Shown piece by piece: positions 1-9,327 of a DNA stretch of 64,000 nucleotides (position 1 is the stretch's first letter; every line of letters starts with the position of its first letter). The stretch is from Granulicella sapmiensis (lineage in GTDB: Bacteria > Acidobacteriota > Terriglobia > Terriglobales > Acidobacteriaceae). The position numbers were made by a program, and so were the translations under genes. The notes under the pieces were generated by a model. That model was given only the letters and a program-made list of their open reading frames with translations, had not been told where the DNA came from and did not search any database. The stretch is from the NCBI GenBank assembly GCA_026225395.1, contig JAMFSR010000001.1:62001-126000 (forward strand), given 5' to 3'.

Positions 1-909
1 GTGATGTGGGACACGCGTGAGACGACTGTGCCGTTGACGACCGCGTCTACGTTTTCCGCGAACCTGTCGACCGACCTTACAAGCCAGTTGATGACGGCCA
101 TTACTGAGCATGAGCAAGGGACGGCTGCACCAACTGCCGCGCAGACGACGGCCATTCTGAGCTTGCAGCAGTCTCTCTATACCGCGCAGACTGCCGACAA
201 TGCGGCGGGGTCTCTTTCCGCGAACAATGCCAAGGGTGGGCCGACGAATTTAGCGGCGGTGAATTTTTATCCGGGGATCAACGATGCTTTCGGGGGTGAT
301 CCACAGGGCAAGCCGTTTACGGCAGGCATCTTCAATCTGTACACCGCGTGGAACAACAGCAATGATGCACAGCAGGTGAGCATTGCGCGTGGCGAGAACA
401 TTTTCAATACGGCTCCGATGCAGATTACGGGTGTGCGTGGGATCAACGACAACCCGGCGTTGGGCTCGCCTGCAAACCTGCGTGGGTCGTGCGGGACGTG
501 CCACGACACACCGGATCTTGGGAACCATTCTCTGCCGTTGCCGATGGATACCGGAACACCGCGGCTGGCGGCGAGCGAGACGAACGCGCAGATCCTTGCG
601 GGGTTGGCGCAGTTGACGCAGCCAGTGCTGCCTGTCTACCAGATCACGGGGTGCGTCGATCCAGCGACGAACAAGGCTGCTACGTACATTACGTCCGACC
701 CGGGGCGGGCGCTGTTTACCGGTGTGTGCGCGGATGTGAACCGGACGAAGCTGCCGATTCTGCGGGGGTTGGCGGGTCGTGCGCCGTACTTCCACAATGG
801 AGCGGCTAATGATTTGACGCAGCTGGTGAATTTTTACAATGCGCGGTTTCAGATGAATCTGAACGCGGCACAAAAACTCGATCTCATCAATTTCCTGAAC
901 GCGCTTTAG
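1..909 (+). CDS. Cytochrome c peroxidase-like (MauG/CCP family) protein, 5' partial
   Basis: This is the C-terminal part of a c-type haem protein of the bacterial di-haem peroxidase family. One haem-binding CxxCH is visible (C164, C167, H168, counted from base 1), in the context GSCGTCHD. The C-terminal block LRGLAGRAPYFHNGAA is characteristic of the family, where the second haem pocket is formed. Members are periplasmic and carry two haems. Only one CxxCH and no signal peptide are present here, so the N-terminal haem domain most likely lies upstream of the window. The GTG/ATG at bases 1-6 is therefore probably an internal codon. The family is recognised with good confidence, but the substrate (H2O2 or another oxidant) cannot be told. 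Confidence 0.8.
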   Translation: MMWDTRETTVPLTTASTFSANLSTDLTSQLMTAITEHEQGTAAPTAAQTTAILSLQQSLYTAQTADNAAGSLSANNAKGGPTNLAAVNFYPGINDAFGGDPQGKPFTAGIFNLYTAWNNSNDAQQVSIARGENIFNTAPMQITGVRGINDNPALGSPANLRGSCGTCHDTPDLGNHSLPLPMDTGTPRLAASETNAQILAGLAQLTQPVLPVYQITGCVDPATNKAATYITSDPGRALFTGVCADVNRTKLPILRGLAGRAPYFHNGAANDLTQLVNFYNARFQMNLNAAQKLDLINFLNAL

Positions 910-1039
910 GAGCATGTTGAAAAAGTCGTGCCGAGCCCGGAAAGCGTACCTCAGCGGCTGAAGCCGTGTTGCAAGAGAAGCATTTATGGCACGGCTGAAG
1001 CCATGCCCCTTCGACAAAACAGAGTATTTCAACAAGCTC
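910..1039. repeat. MITE/REP-like palindromic element with terminal inverted repeats
   Basis: The first 18 bases (910-927, gagcatgttgaaaaagtc) match the reverse complement of 1022-1039 (gagtatttcaacaagctc) at about 14 of 18 positions. Two internal ggctgaagcc palindromes lie at about 956-967 and 992-1003. The element starts at the stop codon of the peroxidase-like gene. It encodes nothing and looks like a small non-autonomous repeat. The remaining 1040-1207 holds the kinase leader, where nothing else was recognised. Confidence 0.5.
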
Positions 1040-1207
1040 ACTGTGATCTCGCCTGCGATTGCGCTCCCAACGCGGCGTTGCGCTCTTGCATCCAAACTCG
1101 GGATGACGGGGCAATGTGCGCCGTTGTACGCAGGCCATCCTTTGTCACGTAGACTGGTGGCACTACACCGACCTCACTTAGCATCGGCACGTCAGGAGAC
1201 GAGCAGC

Positions 1208-3802
1208 ATGTCTCATAGCAACCCGGGCCCCTCTGCAGCAGACCGTGTACGCGCAACGATCGATAACTGCGAAGACGAGCCGATCCGCATTCCGGGGAGC
1301 ATCCAGCGGCACGGCTTCCTGCTGTTGCTCGACTCCACGGGCGAGAGTGTTGCCGCGGCGAGCCAGAATGCGGAAGAGTTCCTTGAAGTCCCGCTGAACC
1401 TCATCCTGGGAACGCCAATCGATACGATCCTGGATCGCGAAGTTCTTGGCGCTGTCAAAAATCTTTATGCGGGAAACGAGCCCGCGGGGGTCCAGACCTA
1501 CCTGGGGTCGTTTGCGCTGCGTGGCGGGTTCTACTCGGTGGTGACGCACCGCCTTGGGGACGAGCGGGTGCTGGAGTTCGAACGGCTGGACCGGCTGGTG
1601 AGCCCGGACATGGCCAACCAGGTGTTCACCAATTTTGTGAGCAAGCTTTCCGGCCTGCGCGATGAGACCATGCTGTGTGACGCGCTGGTGGAGCAGATCA
1701 AAAACCTTACCGGTTTCGACCGCATCCTGCTGTCCCGGTTTGATGAGGCCGGGCACGGGACTGTGCTATCTGAAGTAAACGATGGGGTGCTGCCGAGCTA
1801 TCTGGACCTGCGGTTTCCGGCATCCGACATCCCGGCGCAGGCGCGTGAGCTTTACATCCTGAACACGGTGCGGATCATTCCGGATGCGGGCTATACACCT
1901 TCTCCACTGCAGGGGCTTGCCAAGCGGCCGATGCGGAACCTCGATCTTTCGATGTCGATCCTGCGCAGTGTTTCGCCGATCCATGTGGAGTACATGCGGA
2001 ACATGGGCACGCTTTCTTCGATGTCGGTTTCGCTGGTCATCGACGGGAAGCTTTGGGGCCTGGTGAGTGCGCACCATGCGACGCCGAGGCTGGCGCCTTA
2101 CCTGGTGCGCAGCGCGTGCGACCTGCTGGCGAAGCTGGTATGCACGCAGATCATGAACTTTCGCGCGTCGGCGCATCTGAAGAAGGCGTTGCAATTCCAT
2201 GCGGTGCAACGCCGTGTGCTGACGCGGATGGCCGGCGAGAAAGATTTCGTGGAGACGCTCGCCGGCTCGATGGAAAACATCCTGCAGATTACCGAAGGGC
2301 AAGGCGTTGCGCTGGCGATCGATGGCAAGACGTATGTGGCCGGCTTAACGCCAAGCGCGGAAGAAATTAGTCAGATCACGACGTGGTTGGAGGCGCAGCC
2401 TGAGTGTGAGATGTTCCATACCCGCAACCTCGCCGAGCAACTTCCGGCCGCGGCTGCCTTCGCAGCCAGGGCGAGTGGGCTGCTCGCGATTTGTGTTTCG
2501 TCGGTGCGGCACAGTTACCTGATGTGGTTTCGTCCGGAGGCGGTGAGCATGGTGAAGTGGGCGGGCCAGCCGAAGGCATCCGACGCCGCGACGCAGCAGC
2601 AGCTTACGCCGCGCACCTCCTTCGAGATATGGAAGGAGATGGTACGCGAACAATCCGATCCGTGGGGCGAGATGGAGATCGAGTCCGCGACAGAGTTCCG
2701 CGCGGCGTTGACGACGATCAACCTTAAGCGGGTTGAGGAAGCGCTGCAGCTCAATGAAGCGCGGTTTTTGCAGTTGACGCACACCCTGCCGAATGCAGTG
2801 TGGACCGCGGACAATGAAGGACGGCTGACATACGTGAATCAGACGTGGGTCGACCAGGGATTGGTCGCGGAGGGACTCTGGCACGATCAACCGGCGATTA
2901 TGGAGGAAGACCGCCAGCGTTGCTTTGAGACGTGGCAAGCCTCTATTGCCGAAGGGAAACCTTTCGAGTGCGAGCTGCGGCTTGGAGCAACCTCGGAGCA
3001 GCACGAGCGCTGGAACCTGCTGCGGATGATTCCCTACCTGAAGGGCGATAACACGCTGGCCGGATGGGTAGGAACGGCAACCGACCTGACCGACCGTCGC
3101 GAGCGCGAGACCGCATTGCGCATTACCGAGAAGCTTGCTCTTACGGGGCGCATGACCAGCGTGATTGCACATGAGATCAACAACCCGCTGGAGGCGCTGA
3201 TGAACCTGTTGTACCTCGTCGGCAGCCATACAAGCGATGATCCCGACGCGCGGCGTTATCTTGCGTTGGCCAACAGTGAAGTGCAGCGGATTTCGGCGAT
3301 CACCAAGCAGACGCTGCGGTGGTCCAAAGAGAAGATTGGAGCAGCGGAGTCCGGCAATGCGGCGGCCCTGTTTCAGGATGTGCTGCAGCTGTATGCGGGC
3401 AAGATTCGCAATCAGAACATCACGGTGGTGCAGCAGGGCCATGCGGATGTGCCGTTCTACGGGGCGGTGAACCAGATCAGCCAGGTGATTTCGAACCTGA
3501 TTGCGAACTCGATCCAGGCGCTTCCGATGAATGGCCGCATCTCTATAGGCGCGGAGCTTTTGCCAGACACCGACGGACGCAGGATGGAGATCTTCGTTCG
3601 CGACGAAGGGCATGGCATGAGCGAAGAGACGCTGAGGCAGCTGTTCCAGCCGTTCTTCAGCACGAAGGGCGACCTGGGCAATGGGTTGGGACTTTATATC
3701 TCGAAGGAGATCGTAGAGCGCAACCATGGGACGCTGAGTGTGACGAGCGAGCTGGGTAAGGGTACGGAAGTGCGGATCCAGCTGCCGACGCAGGCGCCGT
3801 AG
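1208..3802 (+). CDS. Bacteriophytochrome sensor histidine kinase (PAS-GAF-PHY-PAS-HisKA-HATPase)
   Basis: This is a red/far-red photoreceptor kinase of 864 residues. The N-terminal stretch NCEDEPIRIPGSIQRHG places a cysteine (C21) where bacteriophytochromes attach biliverdin. The GAF domain shows the PASDIP motif and the block SPIHVEYMRNMG, and the PHY tongue carries PRTSFE. A second PAS domain (about 520-630) precedes HisKA, with the phospho-acceptor His655 in AHEINNP, and a HATPase domain with GLGLYISKEI. The start at 1208 is chosen because AGGAG lies 9 bases upstream and homology begins there. No response regulator or haem oxygenase gene is adjacent, so its partner must be elsewhere. It is probably cytoplasmic. 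Confidence 0.92.
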   Translation: MSHSNPGPSAADRVRATIDNCEDEPIRIPGSIQRHGFLLLLDSTGESVAAASQNAEEFLEVPLNLILGTPIDTILDREVLGAVKNLYAGNEPAGVQTYLGSFALRGGFYSVVTHRLGDERVLEFERLDRLVSPDMANQVFTNFVSKLSGLRDETMLCDALVEQIKNLTGFDRILLSRFDEAGHGTVLSEVNDGVLPSYLDLRFPASDIPAQARELYILNTVRIIPDAGYTPSPLQGLAKRPMRNLDLSMSILRSVSPIHVEYMRNMGTLSSMSVSLVIDGKLWGLVSAHHATPRLAPYLVRSACDLLAKLVCTQIMNFRASAHLKKALQFHAVQRRVLTRMAGEKDFVETLAGSMENILQITEGQGVALAIDGKTYVAGLTPSAEEISQITTWLEAQPECEMFHTRNLAEQLPAAAAFAARASGLLAICVSSVRHSYLMWFRPEAVSMVKWAGQPKASDAATQQQLTPRTSFEIWKEMVREQSDPWGEMEIESATEFRAALTTINLKRVEEALQLNEARFLQLTHTLPNAVWTADNEGRLTYVNQTWVDQGLVAEGLWHDQPAIMEEDRQRCFETWQASIAEGKPFECELRLGATSEQHERWNLLRMIPYLKGDNTLAGWVGTATDLTDRRERETALRITEKLALTGRMTSVIAHEINNPLEALMNLLYLVGSHTSDDPDARRYLALANSEVQRISAITKQTLRWSKEKIGAAESGNAAALFQDVLQLYAGKIRNQNITVVQQGHADVPFYGAVNQISQVISNLIANSIQALPMNGRISIGAELLPDTDGRRMEIFVRDEGHGMSEETLRQLFQPFFSTKGDLGNGLGLYISKEIVERNHGTLSVTSELGKGTEVRIQLPTQAP

Positions 3803-3869
3803 GTTGACCTTGCTGTCAAGACTATAGCCGTCGGTCTGTGGCTTGGCGAAGCGATAAACTGGTAGCTGC

Positions 3870-4652
3870 ATGCCAGCTGAGATCGTCCTCCAACAAACAC
3901 CGGAACACGCTGCCCTGCTCGACAAGCGGGAAGAGTTGGCGGCTGTGCGCACGGCGCTGGCGGAGCGGGAGAGCGAGTTGGCGCAGCTTCGAGCGCAGGT
4001 GAAGACGTTTGAAGGGCGGTATCTGCGGCAGGTAGGCGTGCTGTATGCGGAGCTGGATGAGCTGGAGGCGCGGATCGCGGAGCGCGAGGTGGATTTGTAT
4101 GACTCCGATGCCGCGCGAGCGCGGGCTGAGGAGATGCGGCAGCGGGCGCAGGAGACGCATGAGGCAGCTTACGGAGCGGCGCGGGAGGCTGAGGAGTTTG
4201 ACCCTCCACCGACGTTGAAGGCGTTGTTCCGCGATGTGGCGAAGAGGATCCATCCGGACTTCGCGCGGGATGAGGCGGAGCTGGCGCACTTTACGCTGCT
4301 GATGGCACGGGCGAATGAGGCTTACACGCGTGGCGATGCGGAGTTGTTGCAGCGGATGCTGGATGATCACCATGAGATCAACGCGTCGATCCAAGGTGAA
4401 GGCGAGACGGCGGAGTTGCAGCGGATTACGCGGCAGATTCAGCATGCGCGACGGGACATTGCGAACCTTGAGGCCGAGCAGGGTATATTGCTGTCGAGTG
4501 AGGTGGCGCAGTTGATGCAGGATGCGGAGGCGGCGAAGCGCGAGCATCGGGATTTGTTGACGGAGCTGGAGGCGAATCTGAAGGAGCAGGTGGCGGAGGC
4601 GCAGCGACGGTTTGAGCTGATCGACCGGCAGATCAGGGCGCATGGACGATAA
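3870..4652 (+). CDS. J-domain-like coiled-coil protein
   Basis: This 260-residue protein has long charged helices at both ends, predicted coiled coil at about residues 12-110 and 175-255. Between them is a J-domain-like segment, LKALFRDVAKRIHPDFA followed by ARANEAYTRGD, with an HPD tripeptide. In DnaJ proteins HPD triggers Hsp70 ATP hydrolysis, so a co-chaperone or adaptor role is possible but inferred. No SD is seen. TAAACT lies 9 bases before the ATG, consistent with a leaderless transcript. The 3' end overlaps the next gene by 11 bases, so the two are probably translated together. Confidence 0.65.
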   Translation: MPAEIVLQQTPEHAALLDKREELAAVRTALAERESELAQLRAQVKTFEGRYLRQVGVLYAELDELEARIAEREVDLYDSDAARARAEEMRQRAQETHEAAYGAAREAEEFDPPPTLKALFRDVAKRIHPDFARDEAELAHFTLLMARANEAYTRGDAELLQRMLDDHHEINASIQGEGETAELQRITRQIQHARRDIANLEAEQGILLSSEVAQLMQDAEAAKREHRDLLTELEANLKEQVAEAQRRFELIDRQIRAHGR

Positions 4653-5433
4653 GGCTGGAAAGTCAGGGCTGCAGCATGTGCCGCGCGCGAGCGGGCTGGT
4701 GGTTGCGGGGCCGCGTACGGGTTTGTTTGCGCGTGGGCGCAAGGATGCGGCGAATGTGCCGGCGGCGGAGCTTTATAAGCAGGGTGTGGGGCATTACAAC
4801 CGCAAGGCTTATGCGGAGGCAGCGGCGGCGTTTCGCAATGCGGCGGAGCTTGGTCATGCGGAGGCGCAGTACATGCTAAGCACGATGTATGACGCAGGTG
4901 AGGGTGTCGAACGCGATGATGTGGAGGCTGCGCGGTGGGAGCGTAAGGCTGCCGAGCAGGGACATGCGTATGCGCAGGCGAATCTCAGCTTTCGGTACTA
5001 CGCGGCGCAGGATTATGCGGAGGCTTTTGTGTGGTGTCGCAAGGCCGCGGAGAGTGAGCTTGCGTGGGCTCAGTTCCATTTGGGGTTGATGTTTCGCAAG
5101 GGTGAAGGCACGGAGCGGGACGATGCGGCGGCGGCGAACTGGTATCGGTATGCGGCTATGCAGGGGTGGGCGGAGGCGCAGCAGAAGCTGGGAGATCTTT
5201 ATTACTCAGGGCAGGGTGTGCCGTTGGATTATGCGAAGGCGGCGGGGTGGTATCGCAAGGCTGCCGACCAGGGGAATGCGGAGGCGCAGTTTCAGCTAGG
5301 ACATTTGTATGGGATTGGGTTGGGGGTTGCGGTGGATTATCCGCTGGCGCGGCTGTGGATTCGCAAGGCCGCCGAGCAGGGGCATGAGCAGGCGGTGCGG
5401 GAGTTGAAGAAGAGGGAGTATCGGGATCCGTAG
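4642..5433 (+). CDS. Sel1-repeat (SLR) protein
   Basis: This 263-residue protein is built of about six Sel1-like repeats of about 36 residues, with recurring elements such as AEAQYMLSTMYDAGEGV, AWAQFHLGLMFRKGEG and AEAQKLGDLYYSGQGV (spacing varies slightly). SLR proteins are helical scaffolds for protein-protein interaction. The first 45 residues are basic and low-complexity and contain no signal peptide, so it is probably cytoplasmic. It overlaps the J-domain-like gene by 11 bases. The pairing of a J-like protein with an SLR scaffold suggests one complex, but the target is unknown. Confidence 0.8.
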   Translation: MDDKAGKSGLQHVPRASGLVVAGPRTGLFARGRKDAANVPAAELYKQGVGHYNRKAYAEAAAAFRNAAELGHAEAQYMLSTMYDAGEGVERDDVEAARWERKAAEQGHAYAQANLSFRYYAAQDYAEAFVWCRKAAESELAWAQFHLGLMFRKGEGTERDDAAAANWYRYAAMQGWAEAQQKLGDLYYSGQGVPLDYAKAAGWYRKAADQGNAEAQFQLGHLYGIGLGVAVDYPLARLWIRKAAEQGHEQAVRELKKREYRDP

Positions 5434-5481
5434 TCTGTAGAGGTTTGAGGGTGGGGAGGGATGAGGTTTGAGAGGTTCCGT

Positions 5482-5530
5482 TCAGTTTTGAGTTTTCTAG
5501 TTGTGAGGGCTCAGCACTTATCACTCAGCA
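5482..5530. repeat. Degenerate heptameric tandem repeat at the sdaA stop codon
   Basis: Read from 5482 in steps of seven, the units are tcagttt, tgagttt, tctagtt, gtgaggg, ctcagca, cttatca, ctcagca. The array runs through the sdaA stop codon (5525-5527) and supplies its last two codons. A looser heptad-like stretch fills the rest of the convergent gap from 5441. No hairpin terminator is evident here. Confidence 0.65.
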
Positions 5531-7012
5531 CTCGATGATGTTAAGGGCGAGACCGGCGAGGCTGGTTTCCTTGTAGCGGGATTGCATGTCCATGCCGGTG
5601 CGGTACATGGTTTCGATGATCTGATCGAGGGAGATTTTGTGGGTGCCGGGATCGTTCATGGCCAGGCGGGCGGCGTTCACGGCTTTGACGGCGCCCATGC
5701 CGTTGCGCTCGATGCAGGGGATCTGGACGAGGCCGCCGATGGGGTCGCAGGTCATGCCGAGGTTGTGCTCCATGCCGATTTCGGCGGCGTGCTCGATGGC
5801 GGCGTTGTTTCCATTGAGCGCGGCGACGAGGCCGCCGGCTGCCATGGAGCAGGCTACGCCGACTTCGCCCTGGCAGCCGACTTCAGCGCCGGAGATGCTG
5901 GCGTTTTCTTTGTAGAGGATGCCGATGGCGGCCAAGGTGAGGAAGTAGCGGAGAAGGCCGGCTTGCTTTTCGGCTTCGGTGAGGCCGTGCGAGGCGTGGT
6001 GGAGGTAGAAGTAGGCGATGGCGGGGATGACTCCGGCAGCTCCGTTGGTGGGTGCGGTGACGACGCGGCCGCCGGCGGCGTTCTCTTCGTTGACGGCCAT
6101 GGCGACGAGGGTGACGGAGTCCATGGGGGCGAGCGGATCGCGGAAGCGGCCTTCGGAGTCCATTCGTTCCAAGCGGCGGGCGAGGCCGGGGGCACGGCGG
6201 CGGACGTTGAGGCCGCCGGGGAGCGTGCCTTCGGTGGCGATGCCGCGGTCGATGCACTCGGACATGGTTTGCCAGAGGGTGAGGATGGCGGCGTTGATCT
6301 GGTCTTTGGGGGTTGGAGGTTGGGGGTTGGGTTCGGGGGTCGCCCGAAAGCTGTGGATGCGGTCGATGCGGCGGACGATGGTGGGATCGGAGAGGAGGGC
6401 GATCTCGTTGGCCATGACTAGCTCGGCGATGGTGAGGTGGTTGTCTTCGGCTAATTGGAGGAGCTCGGCGGAGCTGGAGAAGGCGTAGGGGACGTTGCGT
6501 TTTTTTGCGTCGGCGGTGTTGGCGAACTCGTGGGCGGAGAGGATGAAGCCGCCGCCGATGGAGTAGAAGATGTCGGACGCGAGCGTGTTGCCGGTGGCGT
6601 CGAAGATGGTGAAGCGCATGCCGTTGGGATGGGTGGGATGGTCGATGTCGGGGTACATCTGGTTGCGGTGGAAGAGGAGGTTGTCGGATTCGGTGAAGGC
6701 TACGATGTGGGCGCCCATGAGGTTGAGGCGGTGGTCGTTGCGGATGGTGGTGAGTTGTGAATCGATCCGGGTGAGGTCGACGGTGTCGGGGGATTCGCCG
6801 AGGAGGCCGAGGAGGATGGCGCGGTCGGTGGCGTGGCCTATGCCGGTGAGGGCGAGGGAGCCGTAGAGGTCGACGGTGATGGCGTGGGTTTGGGCGAGGA
6901 GCGCTGGTGAGAGCTCGCGGACGAAGCGGAGGGCGGCGCGCATGGGGCCGACGGTGTGGGAGCTCGAGGGGCCGATGCCGATTTTGAAGAGTTCGAAGAG
7001 GCTGGTGTTCAT
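5525..7012 (-). CDS. sdaA: L-serine dehydratase (iron-sulfur dependent, single chain)
   Basis: It deaminates L-serine to pyruvate and ammonia using a [4Fe-4S] cluster in the cytoplasm. The 495-residue chain carries both the beta-like N-terminal half ([18 protein letters not shown]) and the alpha half. Cluster-type cysteines appear in [16 protein letters not shown] and [12 protein letters not shown]. The start at 7012 ([12 protein letters not shown]) matches the usual family start; a longer in-frame extension to 7072 has no support. A proline-rich linker ([13 protein letters not shown]) between the halves is encoded by a heptameric repeat at 6308-6342. The gene converges with the Sel1 gene and stands alone. 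The 260-base gap to the next start (7013-7272) holds GCAACGGC-type low-complexity sequence. Confidence 0.93.
   Translation of the reverse strand: MNTSLFELFKIGIGPSSSHTVGPMRAALRFVRELSPALLAQTHAITVDLYGSLALTGIGHATDRAILLGLLGESPDTVDLTRIDSQLTTIRNDHRLNLMGAHIVAFTESDNLLFHRNQMYPDIDHPTHPNGMRFTIFDATGNTLASDIFYSIGGGFILSAHEFANTADAKKRNVPYAFSSSAELLQLAEDNHLTIAELVMANEIALLSDPTIVRRIDRIHSFRATPEPNPQPPTPKDQINAAILTLWQTMSECIDRGIATEGTLPGGLNVRRRAPGLARRLERMDSEGRFRDPLAPMDSVTLVAMAVNEENAAGGRVVTAPTNGAAGVIPAIAYFYLHHASHGLTEAEKQAGLLRYFLTLAAIGILYKENASISGAEVGCQGEVGVACSMAAGGLVAALNGNNAAIEHAAEIGMEHNLGMTCDPIGGLVQIPCIERNGMGAVKAVNAARLAMNDPGTHKISLDQIIETMYRTGMDMQSRYKETSLAGLALNIIEC
6308..6342. repeat. Heptameric repeat inside the sdaA coding sequence
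   Basis: Plus-strand units are gggggtt, ggaggtt, gggggtt, gggttcg, ggggtcg. This is the same heptad as the ribD-ribE array at 11912. It encodes the proline-rich linker between the two halves of the serine dehydratase, a place where extra residues are tolerated. Confidence 0.6.
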
Positions 7013-7272
7013 GGCGTTTGGTGTCTGTAGGTGATTGTAGGGGTTCGCGGGTTTGGGCGAGAGCAACAGCAAGAACGGGAGGAAGCGGGTTCCTCGCGTT
7101 GCTCGGAATGGAAAGCGAAGAAAGGCAAGAGCAAAGCAACGGCAACGGCAAAGGCATCGGCCTCCGCGTCGGCAGGGCTTCGGCGTGGCATGGGAGCGGC
7201 ATCGGCGTGGTGGCGAGGTTGATGCTAGACTGACAGGACTTTACGGCCTCAGCGGCGACATCAGGCAGGGAT

Positions 7273-8865
7273 ATGCTTTTTAAGGCACGCAGTGCGGCGG
7301 TCTATGGGATCGACGCGCACATTATCGATGTCGAAGTCGACTTCTCCGGGGTGAAGCTGGACCAGGAGACCTTTAGTACAGTTGGGCTGCCGGATGCCGC
7401 AGTGCGGGAGAGCCGGGACCGGGTGCGGTCGGCGATCAAGAACTCCGGGTTCGATCTTCCGCCTACGCGGATCACCATCAACCTTGCGCCGGCGGACATC
7501 AAGAAGGAAGGGTCGGGGTTCGATCTGCCGATCGCTGTGGGCATCCTTGGAGCGTATGGCGGGCTGGCTGTAAAAGACATTAGCGACTTTGTGCTGGTGG
7601 GCGAGCTTGGACTGGATGGATCGTTGCGGGCAGTGCAAGGGATGCTGCCGATTGCGATTGCGGCGCGGACGGCGGGGATCAAGAATTTGGTGATTCCGGC
7701 GGCCAATGCGCGCGAGGCCGCGGTGGTGCAGGGCGTGAATGTATTTCCGGTGACGAGTTTGCTGGAGGTGCGGGAGCTGTTGAACTCCGCGGCTACGGGG
7801 AGCTTGTTTGCGGCGCCGCTGGTGGTGGATACGCAGGCCTTACTGAGTGAGGCCCAGGAGTATCACGCGGACTTTCGCGATGTGCGTGGGCAGCATGTGG
7901 CGAAACGGGCGCTGGAGGTTGCAGCGGCGGGTGGACACAACATTTTGATGATCGGGCCGCCGGGGTCGGGTAAGACGATGCTGGCTAAGCGGCTGCCTTC
8001 GATTTTGACTCCGCTGCGGTTTGAAGAGGCGTTGGAGACGACGAAGATCCACTCCGTGGCGGGTGCGCTGAATAAGGATGAGGGGCTGGTGACGCATCGG
8101 CCGTTCCGATCGCCGCACCATACGATCTCGGACGCGGGGTTGATTGGCGGAGGGATGATTCCGCGGCCGGGTGAGGTGTCGCTGTCGCACAATGGGCTGC
8201 TGTTCCTGGATGAGCTGCCGGAGTTTCCGCGGAATGTGCTGGAGGTGCTGCGGCAGCCGCTGGAGGATGGCACGGTGACGATCTCGAGGGCAGCGATGAG
8301 CCTAAGCTTTCCTGCCCGGTTTATGTTGGCGGCGGCGATGAATCCTTGTCCGTGCGGGTACTTCAACGATAAGAGCCGCGACTGCATGTGTACGCCGCCG
8401 ATGATCCAGCGGTATGTATCGAAGGTGAGTGGGCCGCTGCTGGACCGGATCGATATCCACATTGAGGTGCCGGCGGTGCAGTATAAGGAGCTGCGAAGCG
8501 GGACGGCGACGGAAGGGTCGGCGGAGATTCGGGCGCGGGTGCTGGCGGCGCGGGAACGGCAGCATGCGCGGTTCCAGCAGGCGGGTGACCGAGCGAAGGC
8601 GGGTGGCAAGCCGAATGGGCGGGCGGTGTTTGCGAATGCGCAGATGACGACGCAGCAGATTCGGGTTCACTGTGAACTAGCCAGCGAAGCCGAGCGGTTG
8701 CTGGAGCGGGCAATGCAGCAGCAGGGGTTGAGCGCGCGGGCGCATGACCGGATTCTGAAGGTGGCGCGCACGATTGCCGACCTGGACGCGGCCCATGAAA
8801 TTGCGGTAAAGCATATAGCAGAGGCGATTCAGTACCGTACGCTCGACCGGAGTTATTGGGCGTAA
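7273..8865 (+). CDS. comM: YifB/ComM-family Mg-chelatase-like AAA+ ATPase
   Basis: This 530-residue protein has the standard order: an N-terminal ChlI-associated domain (about 1-170), an AAA+ core with Walker [15 protein letters not shown] and Walker [11 protein letters not shown], and a C-terminal Mg-chelatase domain after the cysteine-rich [15 protein letters not shown]. The length is normal for the family. ComM is a hexameric helicase that promotes branch migration during natural transformation in Vibrio and Haemophilus, and the role in this organism is inferred from that. A short AGGG precedes the ATG. A TAGACT box at 7226-7231 could be the -10. The gene is monocistronic. Confidence 0.9.
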   Translation: MLFKARSAAVYGIDAHIIDVEVDFSGVKLDQETFSTVGLPDAAVRESRDRVRSAIKNSGFDLPPTRITINLAPADIKKEGSGFDLPIAVGILGAYGGLAVKDISDFVLVGELGLDGSLRAVQGMLPIAIAARTAGIKNLVIPAANAREAAVVQGVNVFPVTSLLEVRELLNSAATGSLFAAPLVVDTQALLSEAQEYHADFRDVRGQHVAKRALEVAAAGGHNILMIGPPGSGKTMLAKRLPSILTPLRFEEALETTKIHSVAGALNKDEGLVTHRPFRSPHHTISDAGLIGGGMIPRPGEVSLSHNGLLFLDELPEFPRNVLEVLRQPLEDGTVTISRAAMSLSFPARFMLAAAMNPCPCGYFNDKSRDCMCTPPMIQRYVSKVSGPLLDRIDIHIEVPAVQYKELRSGTATEGSAEIRARVLAARERQHARFQQAGDRAKAGGKPNGRAVFANAQMTTQQIRVHCELASEAERLLERAMQQQGLSARAHDRILKVARTIADLDAAHEIAVKHIAEAIQYRTLDRSYWA

Positions 8866-9327
8866 CTGAGGCAATATATATGTTTAGCTCAAATAATCCC
8901 GTTTTCGGGATATGAAATCAACAGGGTTCTGAAAAAAGGATTGACCTGCGCATCTGCAAACGATATGGTGCTGGTATACCCCAATTCTGACTTTTGGTTG
9001 GTACTTGGGTTTGGGCCCTGATTTTGCGGTGATTTTGGCCGCTCACCTAGAACCAATTCCGCAGCGTTCTCAGCCTTCGCGGAAGATCCACCCCTCAGAC
9101 CAGATCCGTCATAGTGACAGAGATGTTTGTGGTTAAGGTTTCGCCTTGCGCGAACAAATCTTAAGGATGCAACCGGGAAGCCCCGGGCGCGTCTAATCGG
9201 AAGTAGTTCGCTGGCACTTTTCCGCTCAAGCGAATCTTTCAAAACAGGCATTCGATCGAATGAATCGATCAAAGGTGCGGAGCGGTAGGGAAACGCTTGC
9301 GCCTGGAAAATCAAGGGAGACACCACT
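8866..9327. other. 462-base non-coding region upstream of the omega-like gene
   Basis: No convincing gene was found. A promoter-like pair lies at 8941-8969. Downstream are a TTAAG...CTTAA pair (about 9133-9166), a CCGGG/CCCGG pair near 9173-9188, and a perfect 12-base palindrome ATTCGATCGAAT at 9250-9261. The stretch may be a long structured leader of the omega-like gene or hold a separate RNA. A minus-strand open frame across it has no recognisable protein features. Confidence 0.4.
8941..8969 (+). promoter_or_regulatory. Candidate sigma70-type promoter for the omega-like gene or its leader RNA
   Basis: TTGACC (8941-8946) is followed by a 17-base spacer and TATGGT (8964-8969). Transcription would start near 8976, giving a leader of about 350 bases before the ATG at 9328. 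Confidence 0.4.

Noticed and set aside
5497..5530. A CIRCE-like half site (cagcactc) near the sdaA stop
   Set aside because: It is part of the heptameric repeat, is not an inverted repeat with a 9-base spacer, and lies at a 3' end.
5883..7202. A 439-codon arginine/proline-rich minus-strand frame
   Set aside because: It is a shadow of sdaA in another frame, caused by high GC content. The serine dehydratase frame has full family motifs.
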